This document shows positions 39,308 to 49,031 of a DNA stretch of 64,000 nucleotides, in pieces. How positions within the stretch are numbered: the stretch's first letter is position 1; every line of letters begins with the position of its first letter. The DNA comes from Salinivibrio kushneri (GTDB taxonomy: Bacteria; Pseudomonadota; Gammaproteobacteria; Enterobacterales; Vibrionaceae), in NCBI RefSeq assembly GCF_027286325.1, contig NZ_CP114588.1:1-64000 (forward strand), in the 5' to 3' direction. The notes under the pieces are model-generated. The model searched no databases. It saw nothing but the letters and a program-made list of their open reading frames with translations, and was not told the DNA's origin. A program made the position numbers and the translations under genes.

Positions 39308-39341
39308 TAAAAACGAACACGTGGCGTGTGGATCACGCCAC
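39308..39341 (-). terminator. possible terminator after the EamA gene
   Basis: On the minus strand GTGGCGTG and CACGCCAC pair around a 5-base loop; the T run (five T) begins about 7 bases after the stem, so it is weak. Confidence 0.4.
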
Positions 39342-39343
39342 CA

Positions 39344-40249
39344 TTATGCGCTTGCCGCTGGCTGCTCACGCTTTTTGGGTTTGCGTTGCTGAATAAGCAG
39401 GCCAACCACAATAAAGCTAAGGCCGATGAGCGTGCTGACATGAATAGTTTCGCCAATAATGGTGGCCAGTAATACCAAAGAAATAAAGGGCGAGATAAAG
39501 ATCAGATTACTGATGCGAGAAGTATTCTGGGTATATTTCATTGCGCTCAGCCACAACATGAACGTCACGCCCATTTCAAATAATCCCACATAGCTTACCG
39601 CGAGCCATCCTTGCCAGGGGATCCCTGTCCATGATGCTGTCATTCCGGCTAACAATAAGGACACCGGTAGCGACAGCATAAAACTTAACAGAATGCCGAG
39701 CACGGGGTCAGCGGGGTTTTTGGTGTTAAGTACCCAAAACCCTGCCCACAATAGGGTGGAGAGCAGCGCGAGCCCAATACCCAGCGGGCTGTCAAATTGT
39801 AGCGAGAGCAATTGCCCTTTGGTGGCAATGACCACCACACCAAAATAGCCTAATGCTGCCGCGATCCAGTCTTGGCGGCGAATGGTTTGGCCGAGAAATA
39901 CCGCTGCCATTAAGGTCAAGGTAATGGCCCAGCTGTAGTTCAAGGGTTGCGCCAAGGACGCAGGAAGAAGGTCGTAGGCTTTGAAAAGAACCAAATAATA
40001 AATTAAGGGGTTAATCATCCCTAGCAGGCAATAGTAGCCTGGCCGGCGACGAAACGTTGGCCACAGTGCCGATAGCTTGCCTTGCACAGCGGCAATGGCG
40101 GCGAGTACGACGACCGATACGACACTGGCTGCCGCCAGCATTTGAATCGGGGTCATGTAGCTTAGGGTGATTTTGAACGCGGTCGCGACCGTCGACCACA
40201 ACAGCACAGCAGACAATCCAAATATCAGAGCCTTACGCTCATTGTGCAT
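39344..40249 (-). CDS. EamA/DMT-family transporter
   Basis: A 301-residue membrane protein of ten predicted helices in two EamA halves. The first half runs from FGLSAVLLWSTVATAFK (helix 1) and the second from LGIGLALLSTLLWAGFWVLN, where the repeat starts again. The C-terminus is a basic tail with KPKKRE. The family exports amino acids and other metabolites; the substrate is unknown. The ATG at 40249 follows AAGGAGG. It is divergent from rmuC. Confidence 0.9.
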   Translation of the reverse strand: MHNERKALIFGLSAVLLWSTVATAFKITLSYMTPIQMLAAASVVSVVVLAAIAAVQGKLSALWPTFRRRPGYYCLLGMINPLIYYLVLFKAYDLLPASLAQPLNYSWAITLTLMAAVFLGQTIRRQDWIAAALGYFGVVVIATKGQLLSLQFDSPLGIGLALLSTLLWAGFWVLNTKNPADPVLGILLSFMLSLPVSLLLAGMTASWTGIPWQGWLAVSYVGLFEMGVTFMLWLSAMKYTQNTSRISNLIFISPFISLVLLATIIGETIHVSTLIGLSFIVVGLLIQQRKPKKREQPAASA

Positions 40250-40309
40250 ACTGCCTCCTTGCAAAAATGCCTTTTATTCCAGGCAGTCTACGGTATTCGC
40301 ACGCACCGA

Positions 40310-40332
40310 GATAGACTGGACATCTATCCAGT
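40310..40332. promoter_or_regulatory. interleaved inverted repeats between the EamA gene and rmuC
   Basis: ACTGGA (40315) and TCCAGT (40327) pair with a 6-bp spacer, and GATAGA (40310) and TCTATC (40323) form a second, offset inverted repeat. It may be an operator for the EamA gene, whose start is 66 bp away. Confidence 0.4.
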
Positions 40333-40381
40333 GTCCCATTAGCCTTGCTGACATCAGTGACCGTACAATAGAGAACCCATT

Positions 40382-41914
40382 ATGCTTGATGGCCTGTCAT
40401 TATCCACCTTGTCTATCCTGACGTTTTGTTTCGGCGTTATCAGTGCCTCAGGGCTGAGCTATTGGCTGCATCGGCGTGTGGTTGCCCAATATCAACAATG
40501 GTTTGATAGCCAATATGCCCAACAGCAGTCGACCGCTGACTTACAGCAACAACAGCTTCGTCAGCAACTGGAGCAACAACAACAAGAATTGGATAGCTTG
40601 GATGTTGAGCGCGATCGTCTGACGCAAGAGCTACGCCAGTATTACGGCAAATTAACCTCTGCCAGTGAGAAGCTACGTCAACTGGAGCAATTACGCCAAG
40701 ACAATCAAGCGCTGTCAGACAAACTGGATGTGGTACGTGAGGAAAAGTCAGAACTGTTAGCTGAGCTTCGTGAAGTCAAAGCGAGTGCGGAGCAACAACT
40801 CAATGCGGCAAAAGAAAAGCACGCGTTATTGGAAAACGCGGAAGAGAGGCTGCGCACCCAATTTGAACAGCTGGCCAACCAGGTATTTGAGCAAAAAGTC
40901 CATTCTGTTGATGAGCAAAACAAGATGAGCTTAGAGAGCTTACTGGGGCCCCTTAAGTCGCAGTTGGAAGGGTTTAAAAAGCAAGTGACTGACAGCTTTG
41001 GTGAACAAGCGAAAGAGCGTCACACCCTGATTCATGAAATCAAAAACCTTCAGCAACTGAACGCGGATATGACCCGTGAAGCGCACAATCTGACGCAAGC
41101 GTTAAAAGGTGACAACAAGCAACAGGGCAACTGGGGCGAAGTGGTGTTGGCGCGTATCTTAGAACAGTCCGGTTTGCGTGAAGGGCGTGAGTATCAAACG
41201 CAAGTGAGCTTTGAAAACGAGCAAGGTAAGCGTTATCAGCCTGATGTGGTGGTGAAATTACCCCAAGAAAAAGACGTGGTGATTGATGCCAAAATGGCCC
41301 TCGTCGCCTATGAACGCTACTACAACGCAGACACCTTGGCTGAGCAAGATGCGGCGCTAAAAGAGCATGTACAAGCCATTCGTCAGCATATCCGCGGGCT
41401 GGGGCGTAAAGATTATCATCAGCTTCATGGGGTGCGTTCACTGGACTATGTACTGATGTTTATTCCGGTGGAGCCGGCTTTCCAAGTTGCGGTCGAGGCT
41501 GATGCCAGCCTGATCCGTGAGGCGATGGATAATAATATTATGTTGGTCAGCCCCACCACCTTGCTGGTGGCACTGCGTACCATCAATAACCTATGGCGCT
41601 ATGAATACCAAAACCAAAATGCCAAACAAATCGCAGAGAGAGCGAGCAAGCTTTATGACAAGATGCGCCTATTTGTCGGTGATATGGAAGCGCTAGGCAA
41701 TGCGCTGGGTAAAGCCAGTGACAGTTATCAAGGGGCGATGAATAAACTCAGCCAAGGCCGCGGTAATATCATTCGCCAAGCCGAGGGGTTTAAAGCGCTG
41801 GGGGTTGAGGTAAAAAGGGATATCAGCCCGTCGCTTGCCAGTGTTGCTACCGAGCCGGCGGCAGATGAACCTCTCAACCTGACCCAGGCCGAACGGGACG
41901 CCAGCCAGCAATAA
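40382..41914 (+). CDS. rmuC: DNA recombination protein RmuC
   Basis: RmuC limits inversions and recombination at short repeats in E. coli; it is related to nucleases of the PD-(D/E)XK fold. The 510-residue protein has one N-terminal membrane segment (LSTLSILTFCFGVISASGLSYWL), a long coiled coil rich in Gln and Glu (about 35-200), and the RmuC domain (GNWGEVVLARILEQSGL, DVVVKLPQEKDVVIDAKM with the nuclease-like Asp and Lys, YVLMFIPVEPAF). It precedes ubiE as in E. coli. The SD is weak. Confidence 0.95.
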   Translation: MLDGLSLSTLSILTFCFGVISASGLSYWLHRRVVAQYQQWFDSQYAQQQSTADLQQQQLRQQLEQQQQELDSLDVERDRLTQELRQYYGKLTSASEKLRQLEQLRQDNQALSDKLDVVREEKSELLAELREVKASAEQQLNAAKEKHALLENAEERLRTQFEQLANQVFEQKVHSVDEQNKMSLESLLGPLKSQLEGFKKQVTDSFGEQAKERHTLIHEIKNLQQLNADMTREAHNLTQALKGDNKQQGNWGEVVLARILEQSGLREGREYQTQVSFENEQGKRYQPDVVVKLPQEKDVVIDAKMALVAYERYYNADTLAEQDAALKEHVQAIRQHIRGLGRKDYHQLHGVRSLDYVLMFIPVEPAFQVAVEADASLIREAMDNNIMLVSPTTLLVALRTINNLWRYEYQNQNAKQIAERASKLYDKMRLFVGDMEALGNALGKASDSYQGAMNKLSQGRGNIIRQAEGFKALGVEVKRDISPSLASVATEPAADEPLNLTQAERDASQQ

Positions 41915-41992
41915 TTCTAATAAACTTGGCTGCACGCTTGGAGTCGGGATGGGCGATAAAGTAAACTGGAGCCAATACGTTAGGGGAACAAA

Positions 41993-42760
41993 ATGACTGA
42001 TAAAAACGCGCACCAGGATCAAGAGACCATCGACTTTGGCTATCAGCAAGTCAAACGCCAAGAAAAAGAAAGCCTCGTGGCCAATGTGTTTCACTCGGTG
42101 GCGGCTAAGTACGATCTGATGAATGACGTGATGTCGATGGGCATTCACCGGATCTGGAAACGCTTTACCATTGATTGCAGTGGTGTTCGTCCTGGGCAAA
42201 AAGTGCTCGACTTAGCTGGTGGGACAGGCGATCTTACGGCAAAATTTTCTCGCCTTGTCGGTGAGCGCGGTGAAGTGGTGCTCGCCGACATTAACAACTC
42301 AATGCTCAAGGTAGGCCGAGACAAACTGCGCGACAAGGGCATTGTTGGCAATGTCAGTTACGTGCAAGCCAACGCCGAGGCGTTGCCTTTCCCAGATGAC
42401 CACTTCGATTGCATCACTATCGCGTTTGGCCTGCGTAATGTGACTGACAAAGATGCAGCCTTACGTTCAATGTTTCGTGTCCTTAAGCCCGGTGGGCGTT
42501 TGCTGGTGCTCGAATTTTCAAAACCGGTTGCCGAGCCGTTGTCAAAAGTCTACGACGCCTACTCTTTCCATGTGTTACCGAAAATGGGGCAACTGATTGT
42601 TAATGACCCAGATAGCTATCGCTATTTGGCTGAATCGATTCGCATGCACCCCGACCAAGAGACGCTAAAAGGAATGATGGAGCAAGCCGGTTTTGAACAA
42701 ACCAGCTACTACAACCTCACGGGTGGCATTGTGGCGCTACACCGTGGATATAAATTCTAA
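41993..42760 (+). CDS. ubiE: ubiquinone/menaquinone C-methyltransferase UbiE
   Basis: UbiE uses S-adenosylmethionine to methylate C-2 of the benzoquinol and the naphthoquinol ring. The 255-residue protein has [18 protein letters not shown], the SAM loop [15 protein letters not shown], and the motif [32 protein letters not shown]. The first gene of the ubiE-ubiJ-ubiB cluster; it is 9 bp before ubiJ and has AGGGGA before the start. Confidence 0.98.
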   Translation: MTDKNAHQDQETIDFGYQQVKRQEKESLVANVFHSVAAKYDLMNDVMSMGIHRIWKRFTIDCSGVRPGQKVLDLAGGTGDLTAKFSRLVGERGEVVLADINNSMLKVGRDKLRDKGIVGNVSYVQANAEALPFPDDHFDCITIAFGLRNVTDKDAALRSMFRVLKPGGRLLVLEFSKPVAEPLSKVYDAYSFHVLPKMGQLIVNDPDSYRYLAESIRMHPDQETLKGMMEQAGFEQTSYYNLTGGIVALHRGYKF

Positions 42761-42769
42761 GGAGCCCAC

Positions 42770-43384
42770 ATGGCGCTTGATTCACTTGTATGCGCGGCCC
42801 TTGAAACAGCGTTAAATGCTGTGATTGCCAAAGACGCCGACAGCCAGCGTCGCCTTGCTCGGCTAAAAGGGCGTTGTATTGGTGTTACGATCCAAGAGCT
42901 TGATCGCCAACTGGTTTTTATCTTCGGCCAGCGTATCGATGTACTCAGTCATTATGAGGGCGAGCGTGATGCGGATTTGTCATTATCACTGTCGGCACTG
43001 CCGCAGCTACAGCAAAAGGCCAATTTAACCGCGCTAATCAAAGCGGATAAACTCACGCTTGAAGGCGATATTGACGTGGCGCAGCAGTTCTCACAGTTGC
43101 TCAGCGGTATCGAACTGGATGTGGCTGAGTGGTTGGCACCGTACACTGGCGATGTAATTGCCCACACGGTAGTGAGTCACGCCCAGCAGCGTTGGCAGCA
43201 ACTCCAGCAATTGGCACAGCGACAACAGCGTTATGTGGGGGATGTGATTACTGAAGAGTGGCGTTTAGCGCCTGGGCCACTTGAAGTCGCCGCCTACAGT
43301 GACCAAGTGGACGAGCTGCGCAGCGATGTCGCGCGGTTGGAAGCCAGGTTTAAGCAGTTGGTAGAACGGGTGGGGTCTGCATGA
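42770..43384 (+). CDS. ubiJ: ubiquinone biosynthesis accessory factor UbiJ
   Basis: UbiJ has an N-terminal SCP2 lipid-binding domain and belongs to the soluble Ubi complex that handles hydrophobic intermediates. The 204-residue protein matches that plan: SCP2 fold in residues 1-130 with a hydrophobic pocket, then a helical C-terminus ([23 protein letters not shown]). The stop codon overlaps the start of ubiB by 4 bp, so translation is likely coupled. The ubiquinone pathway it serves includes ubiE and ubiB on either side. Confidence 0.93.
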   Translation: MALDSLVCAALETALNAVIAKDADSQRRLARLKGRCIGVTIQELDRQLVFIFGQRIDVLSHYEGERDADLSLSLSALPQLQQKANLTALIKADKLTLEGDIDVAQQFSQLLSGIELDVAEWLAPYTGDVIAHTVVSHAQQRWQQLQQLAQRQQRYVGDVITEEWRLAPGPLEVAAYSDQVDELRSDVARLEARFKQLVERVGSA

Positions 43385-45027
43385 CGCTCAATGAAATTCG
43401 TCGTTTGTATTTTATTATCCGTACCTTACTGCTGTACGGTGTCGATGCTTTGTTGCCCAAACAGCCGTTAACTCGGCTTGCCCATCTTGGTCGTCAATCG
43501 TTATTTTGGCTAAAAAACCAGCATCCAGACAAGCCGGTGGGAGAACGTTTACGGTTGGCGCTGCAAAGCTTGGGTCCGGTATGGGTCAAGCTTGGGCAAA
43601 TGATGTCAACGCGCCGTGATCTCTTTCCGGGGGATATCGCCAACGAGCTGGCGCAACTGCAAGACAAAGTAGCACCGTTTGATGGACACAAAGCGAAGGC
43701 GCAAATTGAAGCCTCATTAGGTGGCCCACTGGAGACTTGGTTCAGCGACTTTGATCCTAAACCACTCGCCTCTGCGTCAATCGCACAAGTGCATACCGCC
43801 ACCTTAAAATCGAATGGGCGTGAAGTCGTCCTGAAGGTGATCCGCCCCGATATTTTGCCGGTGATCCAAGCCGATTTGCGCTTGATGTATCGGGTGGCAA
43901 GGCTGGTGGCACGTTTTCTGCCCGATGCCCGCCGGTTAAAACCGGTTGAAGTGATCCGCGAGTATGAAAAAACCTTGCTTGATGAGCTGGACTTAATGCG
44001 CGAAGCGGCCAATACCATTCAGCTACGCCGCAACTTTGAAAACGACCCAGCTTTGTATGTGCCCGAAGTATTCAGTGACTACTGTCGCAAAGATGTGATG
44101 GTGTCTGAGCGAATCTATGGCATTCAAGTATCGGATATCGAGGCGCTGGAAGCCAATGGTACTGACATGAAGCTGCTGGCCGAGCGCGGGGTTGAGGTCT
44201 TCTTTACCCAGGTATTCCGAGATAGTTTTTTCCATGCGGACATGCACCCAGGCAACGTGTTTGTCTCCTACGAACACCCGCATGATCCGCAGTGGATTGG
44301 GCTGGATTGCGGGATTGTTGGCACTCTGAATCGCGATGATAAACGTTATTTGGCGGAAAACTTTATCGCCTTTTTTAACCGCGATTACCGCAAAGTGGCC
44401 GAATTGCATGTCGACTCTGGCTGGGTGCCACACGACACTAATGTGGATGATTTTGAGTTTGCTATTCGTACCGTGTGCGAGCCGATTTTCGAAAAGCCGC
44501 TGTGCGAAATCTCGTTCGGTAATGTTTTATTGAACCTATTTAACACCGCGCGTCGATTTAATATGGAAGTGCAGCCTCAGCTGGTGTTGTTGCAAAAAAC
44601 CCTGCTCTACATTGAAGGACTGGGGCGTCAGCTCTATCCGCAGTTAGATTTGTGGACCACGGCTAAGCCGTTTTTAGAGTCGTGGATGAAACAGCAAGTT
44701 GGGCCGCAAGCCGTCTGGGCGGCAGTGCGTGAAAAGGCACCGTTTTGGGCGGAGAAACTACCCGAAATCCCAGAGCTGGTGTATGACGGCTTACGGCAAG
44801 GTCGTCAGGTCAACCAGCGTTTAGAGGCCTATTACCACGGTTATTTGCAGACCAAGCAGCGTCATTCGCGCGCCACCTATCTGCTCGGCATTGGGGCCAC
44901 CTTGCTGCTGACGGCGACCATTTTGTTTGCCAACCGGGTAGAGACCTTACCGAGTGTCGCCGCCGCAGGTGCGGTGATCTTTTGGTTGTGGGGCTGGCGA
45001 CTTTGTAATAAAACTTGTAATAAATAG
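43381..45027 (+). CDS. ubiB: ubiquinone biosynthesis regulatory protein kinase-like UbiB
   Basis: UbiB is an atypical (ADCK/ABC1) kinase-like ATPase needed for ubiquinone assembly. The 548-residue length is normal. Visible are the family loop [16 protein letters not shown] (with the KxGQ motif), ASIAQVHTA (A-rich loop), the catalytic-type [11 protein letters not shown] and GLDCGIVG (metal-binding Asp). Two membrane helices at the C-terminus ([18 protein letters not shown] and [14 protein letters not shown]) anchor it. Last residues are NKTCNK. Confidence 0.98.
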   Translation: MTLNEIRRLYFIIRTLLLYGVDALLPKQPLTRLAHLGRQSLFWLKNQHPDKPVGERLRLALQSLGPVWVKLGQMMSTRRDLFPGDIANELAQLQDKVAPFDGHKAKAQIEASLGGPLETWFSDFDPKPLASASIAQVHTATLKSNGREVVLKVIRPDILPVIQADLRLMYRVARLVARFLPDARRLKPVEVIREYEKTLLDELDLMREAANTIQLRRNFENDPALYVPEVFSDYCRKDVMVSERIYGIQVSDIEALEANGTDMKLLAERGVEVFFTQVFRDSFFHADMHPGNVFVSYEHPHDPQWIGLDCGIVGTLNRDDKRYLAENFIAFFNRDYRKVAELHVDSGWVPHDTNVDDFEFAIRTVCEPIFEKPLCEISFGNVLLNLFNTARRFNMEVQPQLVLLQKTLLYIEGLGRQLYPQLDLWTTAKPFLESWMKQQVGPQAVWAAVREKAPFWAEKLPEIPELVYDGLRQGRQVNQRLEAYYHGYLQTKQRHSRATYLLGIGATLLLTATILFANRVETLPSVAAAGAVIFWLWGWRLCNKTCNK

Positions 45028-45080
45028 CAGTTACACTGCTGCGCACATCAAGTTAACCAAACGGAAGAAAGGGAACCGGT

Positions 45081-45329
45081 ATGGGTGGAATTAGTATTTG
45101 GCAGTTGCTGATTATTGCGGTGATTGTGGTGTTGTTATTTGGCACCAAGAAGCTACGCAATATGGGTGGCGATCTTGGCTCAGCGGTCAAAGGCTTTAAA
45201 AAAGCAATGAACGATGATGAAACCAAAGCCACTGACAAAGATGCGGATTTTCAGCAGCAGTCGTTAGATAGTAGTGACAACGACGCGTCGAAAAAAGAGC
45301 AAGCACGCAAAGATAAAGAGCAGGTGTAA
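45081..45329 (+). CDS. tatA: twin-arginine translocase subunit TatA
   Basis: TatA oligomers open the way for folded Tat substrates across the inner membrane. The 82-residue protein has the single membrane helix ([19 protein letters not shown]), the FGTKKLR hinge, an amphipathic helix ([13 protein letters not shown]) and an acidic, hydrophilic tail. The start follows AGAAAGGG. It begins tatABC, 53 bp after ubiB. Confidence 0.97.
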   Translation: MGGISIWQLLIIAVIVVLLFGTKKLRNMGGDLGSAVKGFKKAMNDDETKATDKDADFQQQSLDSSDNDASKKEQARKDKEQV

Positions 45330-45332
45330 GCC

Positions 45333-45686
45333 GTGTTTGATATTGGTTTCTGGGAGCTAGTGCTGATTGCCATTATTGGCCTCGTGGTGCTTGGCCCAGA
45401 GCGATTACCGGTCGCGATACGCAATGTGTCGCGCTGGGTGGGGGCGGCGAAACGGATGGCAGGCTCTGTCCGTGATGAGCTTGAGCAAGAGCTCAAGCTC
45501 AAAGAGCTTCAGGACAACTTACATAAGGCCGAACAAGCGGGGATGAAAGATTTGTCGCCTGAGCTGCAAGAGTCGGTCGAGACCCTACGTCAACGCGCGG
45601 CGGATGTACAACGCCCTTATGCAGCATCGCCTTCTTCTCATCACCAAGATGACGGTGACGATGCGCCATCAACGGATAAGCGATAA
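45333..45686 (+). CDS. tatB: twin-arginine translocase subunit TatB
   Basis: TatB recognises twin-arginine signal peptides together with TatC. The 117-residue protein has the TatB opening [26 protein letters not shown], a membrane helix followed by an amphipathic helix, and the tail typical of TatB, shorter than E. coli (171). The start is GTG at 45333, three bases after the tatA stop. Confidence 0.95.
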   Translation: MFDIGFWELVLIAIIGLVVLGPERLPVAIRNVSRWVGAAKRMAGSVRDELEQELKLKELQDNLHKAEQAGMKDLSPELQESVETLRQRAADVQRPYAASPSSHHQDDGDDAPSTDKR

Positions 45687-45724
45687 CGAGCCCGACGCTT
45701 TATGTTTTCTGTGAACAAACCACT

Positions 45725-46474
45725 ATGTCTGTAAATGATACTCAGCCCCTTATCAGCCACTTGATGGAGCTGCGCAACCGCCTGCTTCGCGCAATCATCG
45801 CCATTTTGGTGGTGTTTGCCTGCTTAGTGTATTTTGCCAATGACATCTACAGTCTGATTGCGCAGCCGCTGATCGACAAACTACCCGAAGGGGCGAGCAT
45901 GATCGCCACCGATGTGGCCTCACCCTTTTTTACCCCGATTAAGCTCACGCTAGTGATATCGGTATTCGTCGCCATCCCTGTGGTGCTGTATCAAATCTGG
46001 GCGTTCGTTGCCCCCGGCCTCTATAAGCACGAGCAGCGGTTGGTCATGCCGCTTTTAGTTTCGAGCTCATTGCTGTTTTACGCGGGCGTGGCGTTTGCGT
46101 ACTGGGTTGTGCTTCCTTTGGTATTTGGCTTTTTCACCTCGATTGCGCCAGAAGGGGTGCAAGTAGCAACGGATATTGCCAGTTATCTCGACTTTATCTT
46201 GGCGCTCTTTCTCGCCTTTGGGATTGCCTTTGAGATCCCCATCGCGATTATACTGCTGGTTTGGACCGGCGCGACCACGGCAAAAAGCTTAACCCGCAAG
46301 CGGCCCTATGTGGTGGTGGCCGCGTTTGTGGTGGGGATGATGCTAACGCCACCGGATATGATTTCACAAACCTTGCTGGCCATTCCCATGTGCTTGCTGT
46401 TCGAGCTAGGCGTGGTGCTGTCGCGTTTTTACGTCCCACGTGAAAAATCAGAACCCGAGGAGGCCAGTGAATGA
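45725..46474 (+). CDS. tatC: twin-arginine translocase subunit TatC
   Basis: TatC is the six-helix core receptor of the Tat translocase. The 249-residue protein shows [16 protein letters not shown] at the N-terminus, [17 protein letters not shown], the conserved Glu region and [20 protein letters not shown] [21 protein letters not shown]. It ends with an acidic tail; the stop overlaps tatD by 4 bp. Confidence 0.97.
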   Translation: MSVNDTQPLISHLMELRNRLLRAIIAILVVFACLVYFANDIYSLIAQPLIDKLPEGASMIATDVASPFFTPIKLTLVISVFVAIPVVLYQIWAFVAPGLYKHEQRLVMPLLVSSSLLFYAGVAFAYWVVLPLVFGFFTSIAPEGVQVATDIASYLDFILALFLAFGIAFEIPIAIILLVWTGATTAKSLTRKRPYVVVAAFVVGMMLTPPDMISQTLLAIPMCLLFELGVVLSRFYVPREKSEPEEASE

Positions 46475-47253
46475 TCGATATTGGTGTCAACCTGACCAGT
46501 ACACGGTTTGATCAAGACAGAGACACTGTGGTGGCTGATGCCAAACAGGCGGGCGTCACGGGCATGATTCTGACCGGTACCAGTATCGATGAAAGCCAAG
46601 CGGCGGCCGCGCTAGCGACGTCTTATCCTGGTTTTGCCTATGCCACGGCGGGTGTTCACCCGCACGATGCCAAATCGGTCGAGGCGACAGATTTAAGCGC
46701 TATTCAGCAATTAGCTCAGCGCCCAGAGGTGGTGGCGATCGGTGAGTGTGGGCTTGATTTCAATCGCGATTTTTCGCCGCGGCCGCAACAAGAAGCAGTG
46801 TTTGAGGCGCAGCTTGCGCTAGCGGCTGAGCTGTCGATGCCGGTGTTTATGCATTGCCGAGACGCCCATGACCGTTGGATGGCTATTCTCCGCCCTTGGT
46901 TAGACAGGCTACCCGCGGCGGTACTGCACTGTTTTACCGGTGATGATCGCGCGTTGCGAGAATGCCTCGATGCTGGTTTGTATATTGGCGTAACAGGTTG
47001 GCTGTGCGACGAGCGCCGCGGACAACAGCTTCAACAACAGGTAAGCTGGTTGCCTGATGACAGGTTGATGATAGAAACCGATGCGCCGTATTTGCAGCCA
47101 CGTGACCTGCGCCCTCGTCCTAAGCGCAGTCGTAATGAGCCGAAATACTTGCCACATATTGCGCAAACGGTGGCACGATTGCGCCAGCAGCCTGTCGAAC
47201 ATATTATTGATTGCACAATAAAAAACACTCAGCGCTGCTTTTCGATTCAGTGA
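46471..47253 (+). CDS. tatD: TatD-family metal-dependent nuclease/hydrolase
   Basis: TatD is a metal-dependent DNase implicated in DNA repair and not required for Tat export despite its name. The 260-residue protein has the TIM-barrel metallohydrolase signatures: [60 protein letters not shown] and [13 protein letters not shown]. It overlaps tatC by 4 bp and ends 68 bp before hemB. Confidence 0.93.
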   Translation: MIDIGVNLTSTRFDQDRDTVVADAKQAGVTGMILTGTSIDESQAAAALATSYPGFAYATAGVHPHDAKSVEATDLSAIQQLAQRPEVVAIGECGLDFNRDFSPRPQQEAVFEAQLALAAELSMPVFMHCRDAHDRWMAILRPWLDRLPAAVLHCFTGDDRALRECLDAGLYIGVTGWLCDERRGQQLQQQVSWLPDDRLMIETDAPYLQPRDLRPRPKRSRNEPKYLPHIAQTVARLRQQPVEHIIDCTIKNTQRCFSIQ

Positions 47254-47261
47254 CTGGGTGA

Positions 47262-48374
<1,113 letters not shown>

Positions 48375-48387
48375 GCTTTCCTTTATG

Positions 48388-48414
48388 AAAACGCCCTTGC
48401 AAGGGCGTTTTTTT
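48388..48414 (+). terminator. Rho-independent terminator after hemB
   Basis: AAACGCCCTT and AAGGGCGTTT form an almost uninterrupted hairpin with a T run of seven. The AAA before and TTT after make it possibly bidirectional with asnC. Confidence 0.9.
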
Positions 48415-48441
48415 AGCCTGCCCTGGATGACCCCACAAAAC

Positions 48442-48903
48442 TCAAGGGATCACATTGCGGTTAATGGGGTTCTGTAGTGAGATGAGCGTTTCTGTGGATT
48501 GCACTTCGTCGATGGCTTGTAATTTGTCAATCAACACAAACTGTAACTCTTCGATAGAACGACACATGAGTTTGACGAAAATGTTATACGCGCCGGTGGT
48601 GTAGTAGGCTTCAACCACTTCATCGAGCTGATTGAGTTTTTCTAGTGCCGAGTGGTAATCTCGCGCCGCTTTAAGATTGATGCCGATAAAGCAGCACACG
48701 TCGTAGCCGAGTTTTTTAGTATTGACCAGTATTTCCGTGCCTTCGATGATGCCCGCGGCTTTCATTTTCTCAACGCGCACGTGAACGGTGGCGGGACTGA
48801 CATTAAAGCGCTTTGCCATTTCTGCGTAGGGGACGCGCGCGTCATCCAACAGCGTAGAGAGAATACGACGATCTAGGTCATCCAATTTTGGCAACTCATT
48901 CAT
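48442..48903 (-). CDS. asnC: AsnC (Lrp/AsnC family transcriptional regulator)
   Basis: AsnC senses asparagine and controls asnA in E. coli. The 153-residue protein has the helix-turn-helix VPYAEMAKRFNVSPATVHVRVEKMKAAG (in blocks, about residues 24-51), and the RAM domain with GYDVCCFIGINLK, AYYTTGAYNIFVKLMCRSIEELQ, and a C-terminus ending ETLISLQNP. It is close to E. coli AsnC throughout. No asnA is in the window. It is divergent from the c-di-GMP gene. Confidence 0.95.
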   Translation of the reverse strand: MNELPKLDDLDRRILSTLLDDARVPYAEMAKRFNVSPATVHVRVEKMKAAGIIEGTEILVNTKKLGYDVCCFIGINLKAARDYHSALEKLNQLDEVVEAYYTTGAYNIFVKLMCRSIEELQFVLIDKLQAIDEVQSTETLISLQNPINRNVIP

Positions 48904-48938
48904 TGTTTTAGTCTTTTAGTTATAGCATGGCCAGGTTT

Positions 48939-48974
48939 TTCGTTAACGCGGTTGCTTAGCCACTTCGTTAACGC
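48939..48974. repeat. paired direct repeat TTCGTTAACGC
   Basis: TTCGTTAACGC occurs at 48939-48949 and again at 48964-48974, 25 bp apart (about 2.4 helix turns), each with the palindrome CGTTAACG inside. It sits between asnC and the divergent PAS-GGDEF-EAL gene, and is a candidate AsnC or other regulator site. Confidence 0.55.
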
Positions 48975-49031
48975 CTAATGTAGAGTATCGCGTTGTTTAG
49001 CAAGATACCAACAAACCAACAGGAAGGGGAT

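Noticed and set aside
42770..43384. Small RNA EsrE-like gene within ubiJ
   Set aside because: Known in E. coli at the 3' end of ubiJ, but I cannot see a promoter or conserved segment here.
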